Below, piece after piece: positions 18,059-25,169 of a DNA stretch of 64,000 nt (positions are counted from its first letter, which is position 1; each line of letters starts with the position of its first letter). The stretch spans positions 1,240,001 to 1,304,000 of the forward strand of contig NZ_CP020738.1 in the NCBI RefSeq assembly GCF_002097715.1, given 5' to 3'. The position numbers and the translations under genes were made by a program. The DNA comes from Burkholderia ubonensis subsp. mesacidophila (GTDB taxonomy: Bacteria > Pseudomonadota > Gammaproteobacteria > Burkholderiales > Burkholderiaceae). The notes below the pieces were generated by a model. That model did not search any database, had not been told where the DNA came from, and saw nothing but the letters and a program-made list of their open reading frames with translations.

Positions 18059-19189
18059 TCATGCCGCCGCTCCCGCCGCTCCCGCCGCTCCCGCCGCATC
18101 GTGGCGCGCGTAGTCGACATAGCCCGCGTGGTCGCCGCCGTACCAGCCGGCCGAATGCGGCACGGCGAGCGGCGTGCCGGACGCGATGCGTTCGACGAGA
18201 TCCGGATTGGCGATGTACGCGCGCGCGAACGCGACGAGATCCGCGTCGCCGGCCGCGATCAGCGCGTGCGCGGCGTCGGGCGCGATGCCGCCGTTGACGA
18301 TCAGCGTGCCGCTGAACGTCGCGCGTGCGTTCGCGACGATGCGCGGCAGATCGGGCTCGCCGCTCCAGCCATTGGTGTCCGCGGCGTGCAGATAGGCGAC
18401 GCCGGCTTCGTCGAGCAGGCGGCCGACGTATGCGTAGGTTGCGTCGGGATCGGCGTCGCGCACGTTGTTGTAGTGCGCGTACGGCGAGATGCGCACGCCG
18501 ACGCGGTTCAGCGGCATGACGTCGCCGACTGCATCGACGATTTCCTCGAGAAAGCGCGCGCGGTTCGCGAGCGAGCCGCCGTAACGGTCGTCGCGGCGGT
18601 TCAGCGTCGACGACAGGAACTGGTGCGGCAGGTAGCCGTTGGCCGCGTGGATCTCGACGCCGTCGAAGCCGGCCGCCATTGCGTTGGCGGCGCCACGCCG
18701 GAATTCGCCGACGGTTTCCGCCACTTCGGCCGTCGTCATCGCGTGCGACGGCGTTGCATGGATCTTCGTGTAGTAGCCGTTGCTCAGCTGGGCCCACACC
18801 TGCAGCCGTTCGAGATCGTCGTTCACGCCGGACGGCGACAGCGGCGCCTGGCCGCCCAGCAGCGTCATCGAGCCGACGCGGCCGCCGTGCCAGAGCTGCG
18901 CGAAGATGCGGCCGCCGTGCGCATGGACGGCGGCCGTGATCGGCTTCCAGCCGGCGACCTGTTCGTCGGACACGAGGCCGGGCGTGAGTTCGAACGATGC
19001 GGAGGCCGGGCTGACGTTGGTGGCCTCGGAGACGATCAGGCCGGCCGATGCGCGCTGCGCATAGTACTGCGCCATCAGTGCGGTCGGCTGGCCGCGCAGC
19101 GGCGCGCGCGAGCGCGTCATCGGCCCCATCACGACGCGGTTGGGCAGCGCGAGACCGCGCAGATCGTAGTCGCTGAGCAAGGACGACAT
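18059..19189 (-). CDS. Old-yellow-enzyme family alkene reductase (FMN)
   Basis: 376-residue NADH:flavin oxidoreductase of the OYE/NemA family, a cytoplasmic TIM barrel using FMN to reduce activated C=C bonds or nitro groups. Seen are NRVVMGPMTRSRA near the start, IFAQLWHGGR, the EIHAANGYLPHQFLSSTLNRRDDRYGGS catalytic region (positions about 177-204) and the GGI...GDADLVAFARAYIANPDL phosphate-binding end. The last 14 residues are an Ala/Ala/Gly repeat encoded by a 9-base tandem repeat. First gene of the operon that continues into cytochrome c and the hydroxylase. A repeat-type promoter lies upstream. Confidence 0.92.
   Translation of the reverse strand: MSSLLSDYDLRGLALPNRVVMGPMTRSRAPLRGQPTALMAQYYAQRASAGLIVSEATNVSPASASFELTPGLVSDEQVAGWKPITAAVHAHGGRIFAQLWHGGRVGSMTLLGGQAPLSPSGVNDDLERLQVWAQLSNGYYTKIHATPSHAMTTAEVAETVGEFRRGAANAMAAGFDGVEIHAANGYLPHQFLSSTLNRRDDRYGGSLANRARFLEEIVDAVGDVMPLNRVGVRISPYAHYNNVRDADPDATYAYVGRLLDEAGVAYLHAADTNGWSGEPDLPRIVANARATFSGTLIVNGGIAPDAAHALIAAGDADLVAFARAYIANPDLVERIASGTPLAVPHSAGWYGGDHAGYVDYARHDAAGAAGAAGAAA
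18064..18098 (-). repeat. 9-base tandem repeat at the end of the OYE gene
   Basis: The unit CCGCCGCTC (plus strand) is repeated three times, with a fourth diverged copy CCGCCGCAT, in frame. It gives AAG-AAG-AAG at the protein C-terminus. Slippage here would change the tail by multiples of three residues without a frameshift. Confidence 0.75.
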
Positions 19190-19266
19190 GGTGACATTCC
19201 TTTTACGAGATGCGATGCAGCACCGCGGCGCCGACCGGTGGGAAGCGGCCGCGGCGAACGAAGCGA

Positions 19267-19319
19267 AGTCTAGGAGGGCGGGGCGGCACAGTCCTTAAGC
19301 GCGAATGAATCAAGCTGAA
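19267..19319 (-). promoter_or_regulatory. Repeat element and -10 for the OYE/hydroxylase operon
   Basis: On the minus strand TTCA (19319), TTCA (19309) and TTAA (19298, within GCTTAAGGACT) are 10 and 11 bases apart. TAGACT (19272-19267) starts 26 bases after the last repeat. The GCTTAAGGACT part matches GCTCAGGACT before the HD-protein gene and GCTAAAGGACT before the DUF3331 gene. Confidence 0.5.
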
Positions 19320-19348
19320 TGCCCGCGGGCCCGATGCCGCACCGGGGT

Positions 19349-20569
19349 TCAGGTCGACGCGTGCCGTCGCGCGTGCGGCTTCCCGATCGCGAGGTAGTGC
19401 GCGAGCGAGACCAGCGGAAACGCGGCGGCGACGGCGGCCACGAGCGGCCAGCCGCCGCGCTCGTACAGCGGGCTCGCGAGCGCCGAGCCGGCTGCGCCGC
19501 CGACGAAGATGCTCGTCATGTACAGCGCGTTCAGGCGGTTGCGGCTCGCGGCGTCCAGCGCATAGATCTCGCGCTGGCCGAGCACCATGTTCATCTGCAC
19601 CGCGAAATCGAGCGCGATGCCGGTGACGACGAGGCCGTACAGGCCCGCGCCGTGGATCAGCGCGACTGCGTACGCGAGCGAACCCGCGACCAGCGCGATC
19701 AGCGTCGCGCGCACGGTGTGGCCGGCATCGGCAAGCCGGCCCGCGACCGGCGCGGATGTCGCGCCGATCGCGCCGACCAGCGCGAACAGGCCGATCGCCG
19801 ACTGCGACAGTCCGTAGTGACGCGTCAGTTCGACGGGCACCGCGGTCCAGAACAGGCTGAACGACGCGAACATCAGCGCCTGGTAGAGCGCGCGATGACG
19901 CAGCACCGGCATCGTGCGGACGAGGTGCAGCAGCGAGCCGATCAACTCGAGGTACGTCGCGCGATGGTCGGGCTTGCGCGACGGAATCGTCAGCGCGAGC
20001 ACGGCCGTGACGAGCGTCATCACCACTGCGGCGGCCGCGAACACGACGCGCCAGCCGAACGCGTCGGCCACCACGCTCGACAGCGGCCGCGCGAGCAGGA
20101 TGCCGAGCAGCAGCCCGCTCATGATCGTGCCGACCACGCGGCCGCGGGCATGATCCGGTGCGAGATGCGCGGCGAGCGGGATCAGGATCTGCACGGCCAC
20201 CGAGCTGAAGCCGACCAGCAGCGAGATCGCAAGGAACGCGCCCGGCGTGCGCGTGAGCGCCGCGGCGGCGAGACTCGCGATCGACACGACGGCCGTTGCG
20301 ATCATCAGCCTGCGGTTCTCGAGCAGGTCGCCGAGCGGCACGATGAAGAACAGGCCGAGCGCATAGCCGATCTGCGTCAACGCGACGATGAGGCTCGCGG
20401 TGTCGCCGGACATGTGCAGCCCGGGCGCGATCAGCTCGGTGATCGGTTGTGCGTAGTACAGGTTCGCGACGATCGCGCCGCAGCTGAATGCGAACAGCGC
20501 GATGAGCCCGCGCGTGAGCTTCGCGGTATGCGGCCGTGCCGCGAGCGAGGGGGATTCCGTTGACGACAT
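19349..20569 (-). CDS. MFS transporter (12 TMS, drug-export type)
   Basis: 406-residue major-facilitator protein with about 12 hydrophobic segments. The loop-2 signature appears as GDLLENRRLM and motif C-like glycine and proline residues occur in the fifth helix. The N-terminal pattern NLYYAQPITELIAPGLHMS is typical of the Bcr/YnfM-like exporters common in Burkholderia. Inner-membrane export of a small molecule is likely. It is preceded by the FAD monooxygenase with a 168-base gap that contains a strong palindrome (20694-20720), so it may have its own regulated promoter. Confidence 0.9.
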   Translation of the reverse strand: MSSTESPSLAARPHTAKLTRGLIALFAFSCGAIVANLYYAQPITELIAPGLHMSGDTASLIVALTQIGYALGLFFIVPLGDLLENRRLMIATAVVSIASLAAAALTRTPGAFLAISLLVGFSSVAVQILIPLAAHLAPDHARGRVVGTIMSGLLLGILLARPLSSVVADAFGWRVVFAAAAVVMTLVTAVLALTIPSRKPDHRATYLELIGSLLHLVRTMPVLRHRALYQALMFASFSLFWTAVPVELTRHYGLSQSAIGLFALVGAIGATSAPVAGRLADAGHTVRATLIALVAGSLAYAVALIHGAGLYGLVVTGIALDFAVQMNMVLGQREIYALDAASRNRLNALYMTSIFVGGAAGSALASPLYERGGWPLVAAVAAAFPLVSLAHYLAIGKPHARRHAST

Positions 20570-20693
20570 GTTCGACTCCTGAAACGAGGGGGATCTCGAG
20601 GCGAGCGCCGGGTCGACCGGAGCGACGCCCTCGAACGCATTGCCGCCAGCTTAGCGAGGGCCCGATTCGGCCGGAATGCGTGCGGCACGCAAT

Positions 20694-20720
20694 CGAGCTT
20701 TGCGCACTGTGCAAAGCTCG
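20694..20720. repeat. Inverted repeat upstream of the MFS gene
   Basis: CGAGCTTTGC (20694-20703) and GCAAAGCTCG (20711-20720) are a perfect 10-base inverted repeat with a 7-base spacer. No T-run follows on either strand, so an operator for a dimeric repressor is at least as likely as a terminator of the monooxygenase gene, which ends 18 bases away. Confidence 0.6.
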
Positions 20721-20737
20721 CGGCATGGACCGCGGAG

Positions 20738-21874
20738 CTACGCGTGCGCGCTGCCGAGGCCGAAGCCGGCGGCGAGCCGCACGCCTGTGTCGGCAAGCGC
20801 GATCGCGGCGGCCCGGCGCGCCGCAGCCCACCCGGCGACGCGTTGCGCGACGTCGCCCGTGCCGGGCGGCAACGCCTGCGCCAGCGCTACCGCATCGGCC
20901 GCGGCCTTCGACGTGCCCGACGCCGTATGCGGCCGCAGCGTGCAGGCCGCGTCGCCGGCGAGCACGATGCGGCCGTCGGCGAACGCGGGGCTGAGCAGGT
21001 CGGAGATCGCCTGCACGAACGGCGCGCCGGTCGCGGCAACCAGTTGCGACAGGACGGCGGGCAGGCGCTCGTGCGCGAGCCGAGCGAGTTCGCCGGCCGA
21101 TTCGGCCGACAGCCGGCCCGGCCCGACCGACGCATGGTGCGGCCGGCCGTCGGCATCCGTCAGATACCGCCGCAATCGGTCGTCGTCGGGTTCGTTGCGA
21201 TACCAGATCCAGTTGAAGCGCCGCGTGCGCGGCGCGCGCGACCCGTCGAGCGCGGGCATCAGGAATGCCATGAACAGTTCGCCGGGCTGGCGATGGAGCG
21301 TCAGGTTCTCGACGAGCGCGTCGATCGCCCCCGGGGCGAACGCCGCTTCGTCGACCACGCCGCGCCACGCGATGTAACCGGCGTAGACGGGCGTGCAGTC
21401 GGGGAACAGCGCGGTGCGGATGCCGGAGCCGGTGCCTTCGGCGGCGACGAGCAGGTCCACGCGTTCGAGCGTCGAGCCGATCAGCACGTCGACGCCGCCC
21501 GCGTCATGGCTCACGCAGGTCACGGGCGAGCCGTAGCGGATCAGCCCGTCCGGCAACATCGCGCAAAGCGAGCGGTACACGACGTCCCATGACGAGAACG
21601 GCAGCCACTCGGCCGCGTCGCCGACGACCCGGCCGTCGCGATCGATCCAGCGCCGTCGGCGGGTCGGCACGCCCAGCATCGCGCGCGAGTAATGTCCATG
21701 CGGCCCATGCGCTTCGAGGAACGCCATCATCGGACGCAGCACCGCGACACCGCCGCCGTGACCGAGCCGCGCGTGGTCGGCGCGCTCGTAGACGCACACG
21801 TCGTGGCCGATGCAGTTCAGCGTGAGGGCGGCCGAGAGCCCGGCAATGGAACCACCGGCGATCGCGATCTTCAT
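20738..21874 (-). CDS. FAD-dependent monooxygenase
   Basis: 378-residue flavoprotein of the PHBH/UbiH-like aromatic hydroxylase class. It opens with the FAD-binding Rossmann motif IAGGSIAGLSAALTL and has the second FAD signature GRIVLAGDAACTLRPHTASGTSKAAADA (a GD box, about residues 290-317). The expected role is NAD(P)H- and O2-dependent hydroxylation of an aromatic or polyketide-like substrate in the cytoplasm. The start is ATG 21874; the Rossmann fold follows directly. It is 74 bases downstream of the alpha/beta hydrolase gene on the same strand, probably in one transcript. Confidence 0.9.
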   Translation of the reverse strand: MKIAIAGGSIAGLSAALTLNCIGHDVCVYERADHARLGHGGGVAVLRPMMAFLEAHGPHGHYSRAMLGVPTRRRRWIDRDGRVVGDAAEWLPFSSWDVVYRSLCAMLPDGLIRYGSPVTCVSHDAGGVDVLIGSTLERVDLLVAAEGTGSGIRTALFPDCTPVYAGYIAWRGVVDEAAFAPGAIDALVENLTLHRQPGELFMAFLMPALDGSRAPRTRRFNWIWYRNEPDDDRLRRYLTDADGRPHHASVGPGRLSAESAGELARLAHERLPAVLSQLVAATGAPFVQAISDLLSPAFADGRIVLAGDAACTLRPHTASGTSKAAADAVALAQALPPGTGDVAQRVAGWAAARRAAAIALADTGVRLAAGFGLGSAHA

Positions 21875-21948
21875 GGCGTGACGCAGGGTTGCGTGGGTTG
21901 GGTGACGCGTCCGGCATGGCCCGATCGCCATGCCGGACGCGCGATGCG

Positions 21949-22932
21949 TTACGCGTTCAGGAACGCGAGCAGCTCGGCGTTGATCCGGTCGGCGTTGACG
22001 ACGCACATCCCGTGCGACCCGCCCGGGATCACCTTGAGCTGCGCCTGCTTCACGAGCTTCGCCGACAGGTGCGCCGAATGGTCGATCGGCACGATCTGGT
22101 CGTCGTCGCCGTGCAGGATCAGCGTCGGCACGTCGATCTTCTTCAGGTCCTCGGTGTAGTCGACCTCGGAGAATTCCCGGATGCACAGATACTGGCCGTG
22201 AATGCCGCCCATCATGCCCTGGGCCCAGAACGCGTCGATCGTGCCCTGGGACACCTTCGCATTCGGCCGGTTGAAGCCGAAGAACGGCACCGCGAGATCC
22301 TTGTAGAACTGCGAACGGTTTTCGGCGACGTTCTTGCGGATGCCGTCGAACACGTCGATCGGCAGGCCGCCCGGATAGGCGGCCGTCTTCGCCATGATCG
22401 GCGGCACCGCGCCGATCAGCACCGCCTTCGCGACGCGCTTCGTGCCGTGGCGGCCGATGTAGTGCGCGACTTCGCCGCCGCCCGTCGAATGGCCGACGAG
22501 CGTGGCTTCGCGCAGGTCGAGCGCGTCGAGCAGCGCCGCGAGGTCGTCCGCATAGGTGTTCATGTCGTTGCCTTGCGACGGCTGGCCCGAGCGGCCGTGG
22601 CCGCGGCGGTCGTGCGCGATCACGCGATAGCCGTGCTGCACCAGGAACAGCATCTGTGCGTCCCACGCGTCGGCGCACAGCGGCCAGCCGTGCGAGAAGA
22701 CGACCGGGCGGCCCGTGCCCCAGTCCTTGTAGTAAATCTGCGTTCCGTCTTTCGTCGTGATCGCGTTCATGGCATGCGCTCCGTGGTGAGCAGAAGTGGC
22801 GGCGGCCTGTTTCGGGGCGCCGGCGGCGGATGCCGCCGTCGGCAGCGCGGCGGCTGCGACGGCGGTCGCGCCGGCGAACAACATATCGCGACGCCGGGTC
22901 GACGGAACGGCGTCGGTTTGCGTGGGACGCAT
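21949..22932 (-). CDS. Alpha/beta hydrolase (non-haem haloperoxidase-like), Tat-type leader
   Basis: 327-residue alpha/beta hydrolase. Residues 1-45 form an export signal with [26 protein letters not shown], a probable Tat leader. The catalytic domain shows the nucleophile elbow GHSTGGGE, the Asp in [10 protein letters not shown] and the His in PGGSHGM, matching cofactor-free chloroperoxidase-type esterases. The ATG at 22932 has AGGAG seven bases upstream; a longer in-frame start at 23004 lacks support. It is the first gene of a likely hydrolase-monooxygenase(-MFS) unit. A remnant of a related hydrolase lies nearby (23755-24098). Confidence 0.92.
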   Translation of the reverse strand: MRPTQTDAVPSTRRRDMLFAGATAVAAAALPTAASAAGAPKQAAATSAHHGAHAMNAITTKDGTQIYYKDWGTGRPVVFSHGWPLCADAWDAQMLFLVQHGYRVIAHDRRGHGRSGQPSQGNDMNTYADDLAALLDALDLREATLVGHSTGGGEVAHYIGRHGTKRVAKAVLIGAVPPIMAKTAAYPGGLPIDVFDGIRKNVAENRSQFYKDLAVPFFGFNRPNAKVSQGTIDAFWAQGMMGGIHGQYLCIREFSEVDYTEDLKKIDVPTLILHGDDDQIVPIDHSAHLSAKLVKQAQLKVIPGGSHGMCVVNADRINAELLAFLNA

Positions 22933-23076
22933 TGAGGCTCCTTGAGCGTGCGGCGGAACGCCGCCGCGTGAAACGGATGATGAGGTTTGGCCGGTGCGTG
23001 GCAACCTCGCCCGGCAACCGGCGGGCGCGCATCGTCGCGATGTGTTGAGGATTGCGACGGATACGAACGCTGCGGC

Positions 23077-23129
23077 AGCCTACACCCCGGTCGGCCGGCG
23101 CGTACTGAATCGATCTGAATTTTCGTGAA
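23077..23129 (-). promoter_or_regulatory. Triple TTCA repeat and -10 for the alpha/beta hydrolase gene
   Basis: On the minus strand TTCA occurs at 23129, 23119 and 23109, three exact copies with 10-base period. TAGGCT (23082-23077) starts 27 bases after the last copy. The leader to the ATG at 22932 is about 140 bases, almost the same as for DUF1275. Confidence 0.55.
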
Positions 23130-23172
23130 CGCGGGGCGGCCGGGCAGCGTGCGCCGGCCTGCGCCAGAACGC

Positions 23173-23215
23173 TTCAGATCCGCTAAAGGACTATTCAGCG
23201 CGTGTCCGCTATCGT
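23173..23215 (+). promoter_or_regulatory. Possible repeat element and -10 for the DUF3331 gene
   Basis: TTCA at 23173 and CTAA at 23183 (in GCTAAAGGACT) are 10 bases apart, and TATCGT begins 27 bases after the CTAA at 23210. A further TTCA lies at 23194. The match is weaker than for the other sites. Confidence 0.35.
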
Positions 23216-23296
23216 CGATCCCTTGTCGGCTCCCACCATGCTTCCGGTCTCCGGACCTTGCGCCGGGCCTTGCGCCATTTCCCAGGACCTGCGGTC

Positions 23297-23722
23297 ATGA
23301 ACGAATTCAGCCGTTGGGCGCGGATGATCACGCTGCTCGACCCATCCGACGCCGCCGGCCGCGCGATGCCGGCGGCGAGCCACGACGCGAACGGCGCCGG
23401 CCGTCGCCACCGCAACGTCGCGCCGGTGCCGTCGAGCGGCAGCGCGCGCCGCCGCACCGCGATCGTCGCGGCCGAGCGGCAGACCGGCTCGTCCGTGCTG
23501 CTGTCGTGGAGCGACCCGACGCGGTTCCGCTACGACGAGCAGCGCTGGATCAGCGCGAAATCCCGGATCAGCAGCAGCTGCGCGCTGAGCGGCGCGGCGA
23601 TCCGGATCGGCGACGCGGTCTACAAGCCGCAGTGGCGCGGTGCGAAGCGGCCGGCGAACGGCGCGGACATGATCCTTGCGACGGAGCTCGACAGTTTCAT
23701 CGCACGGTTGGCCCATCGCTGA
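23297..23722 (+). CDS. DUF3331-like protein
   Basis: 141-residue protein resembling the Burkholderia DUF3331 family, recognised from the C-terminal half: SSVLLSWSDPTRFRYDEQRW, then SSCALSGAAIRIGDAVYKPQWRG. Function is unknown. The family typically keeps a Cys-x-x-x-Gly turn and an RGDAVxxPxxR-type strand, both present in similar form (CALSG, GDAVYKPQWR). No signal peptide or membrane segment. I prefer the ATG at 23297 over the in-frame one at 23258, because the family-like sequence starts after it. It diverges from the alpha/beta hydrolase gene. Confidence 0.7.
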   Translation: MNEFSRWARMITLLDPSDAAGRAMPAASHDANGAGRRHRNVAPVPSSGSARRRTAIVAAERQTGSSVLLSWSDPTRFRYDEQRWISAKSRISSSCALSGAAIRIGDAVYKPQWRGAKRPANGADMILATELDSFIARLAHR

Positions 23723-23754
23723 CGGCGCAGCCTTCTACCCGCAAGGACCACCAC

Positions 23755-24098
23755 CATGACGTGACGCTGGTCGGCTTCTCGATGGGCTGCGGCGCCGTGG
23801 CGCGCTACGTCGCCCGCCACGGCGCGCGGCGCGTCGCGAAGGCGGCGCTGATCGGCACCGTCACGCCGCGGATCGCGCGGCGTTCCTCGAAGGCTTCTGG
23901 CCGCTGTTCACCGGCTCGAATCGCACCGGCTCGACGATCGCGCGCGCGGATCTCGACCGGTTCGCGCTGACGGCCGCCGCGACCGCGAGGCGCGTGCCGC
24001 ACGCGACGCTGCGGGTGTACGAGGGCGCGCCGCATGCGCTGTACCTGACCCATGCCGAACGGCTGGCCGACGACTTGCTCGCATTCGTTCGGACGTAA
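23755..24098 (+). pseudogene. Decayed alpha/beta hydrolase (haloperoxidase-like)
   Basis: The first part reads DVTLVGFSMGCGAVARYVARHG...AALIGTVTPRI, the nucleophile-elbow region of a chloroperoxidase-like hydrolase, beginning abruptly without the N-terminal third. Near 23865-23875 the homologous reading switches frame and continues as ADRAAFLEGFWPLFTGSNRT, then jumps to ATLRVYEGAPHALYLTHAERLADDLLAFVRT before TAA at 24096-24098. The catalytic Asp segment is missing. At least two internal deletions, one frame change and a lost start make it non-functional. It is related to, but not a recent copy of, the intact gene at 21949. Confidence 0.8.
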
Positions 24099-24102
24099 TC
24101 CG

Positions 24103-24759
24103 CTAATCCTTCCAGTTCGACCCGAGCACCCGGCCGCAGAAATTCATGCGGCGGTAGTTCGGGTCGTGACGCTCCAGCACGTCGGCGCCGACGCTGCCGA
24201 ACGTCGTTGCCGCACGTTGTGCGATGCCCTCGGCGAGCGCTTCGAGGATCAATTCCTTGAAGCAGGCGCCGCGGGGCCATGCGTGCAGCACGGCATCGCG
24301 CTCGGCGCGGGTCACTTCGTCGAAGTGCGCGCCGAATAGGTCGGTTTCGACGCCCGCGCCGAGCAGCGCCGTCAGCGGCGCCATGTGCGGATGGATGCCG
24401 AACGCGGTATGCAGCGCGATCGCGCGCCAGGCTTCGGCCGTATCGGCCGCCGGCACGCCGTGCCCGGCGAGGAACGCTTGCGCGGCGTTCGCGCTGTCCA
24501 CCTCGAACCGCTGGCGCGACTCCCGGTAGCGGCGGGTCAGGCCGATGTCGTGAAACAGCGCAGCCACGTACAGCAGGTCGGCGTCGAACGCCAGCGCGCG
24601 ATGCCGGCCGATGAGCGACGCGAACAGGAAGACCCGCATCGCGTGCCGGTACAGGAGCGCCGGTTCCTGCGCGGTGGCCGCCGCGGCCGCGGCCCGCGCG
24701 ATCGCGCTGTCGGGAATCGGGATGCCGGCGACGCTCTGGCCCATCGTCGGGGGCCTCAT
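24103..24759 (-). CDS. HD-domain protein (putative phosphohydrolase)
   Basis: 218-residue cytoplasmic protein with an HD fold: His in YRHAMRVFLFA, the HD pair in AALFHDIGLTRRY, a later His in IALHTAFGIHPHM. Such proteins are metal-dependent phosphohydrolases or related lyases; the substrate is not predictable. I use the ATG at 24759, close to the beginning of the conserved part (MGQSVAGIPIPDSAIARAAA); an in-frame ATG at 24744 is also possible and longer starts are not well supported. It starts 110 bases downstream of a repeat-type promoter. The hydrolase pseudogene ends 4 bases from its stop. Confidence 0.82.
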   Translation of the reverse strand: MRPPTMGQSVAGIPIPDSAIARAAAAAATAQEPALLYRHAMRVFLFASLIGRHRALAFDADLLYVAALFHDIGLTRRYRESRQRFEVDSANAAQAFLAGHGVPAADTAEAWRAIALHTAFGIHPHMAPLTALLGAGVETDLFGAHFDEVTRAERDAVLHAWPRGACFKELILEALAEGIAQRAATTFGSVGADVLERHDPNYRRMNFCGRVLGSNWKD

Positions 24760-25169
24760 CGTGCGCACGGGGCGGTCGGTGCATCGTTCATCTGGGCGGG
24801 CATGGTCCGATGTCGGTGAAGGATTGCCGCCGGCGCGCGATGGCGCGCGCCGGTGCGCCGAAGCTGGCATGCAGTTTGCGCACCGGACCGCCGAAAGTCC
24901 TGAGCGGAACCTGAATTGTTATGAAGCGCCATGCGGCGACGGGTTTTCATTCGAATGCCGAATAGCGAATGCCGGGCGCTCGGACAATTCAACCGGATAA
25001 AAGCGCGGCCGGCACGAAATACCGAACTCAATGACGAGACGCATGGCCGCCATATGAATATTGTCTAAAAAATTGACCAAGCCCATCGCATGCCGCGGCG
25101 CGTCATTTCAAAAAATTCGATCGGTTGATTCTGAATATTTAAAGCTTCGGAAAGCGCAAAGGACGTAGC
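24760..25169. other. Divergent promoter region, HD protein versus large ATPase regulator
   Basis: No gene is supported. The left half carries the HD-gene repeat promoter (24873-24925). The right half (25050-25160) is clearly A/T-richer than the flanks, with ATATTGTCTAAAAAATTGAC and TGAATATTTAAAG stretches; this is probably the promoter of the regulator at 25170. Confidence 0.5.
24873..24925 (-). promoter_or_regulatory. Repeat element and -10 for the HD-protein gene
   Basis: On the minus strand TTCA (24925), TTCA (24915) and CTCA (24904, within GCTCAGGACT) are 10 and 11 bases apart. CAAACT (24878-24873) starts 26 bases after the last repeat. Spacing and the AGGACT tail match the OYE-operon site exactly. 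Confidence 0.45.
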
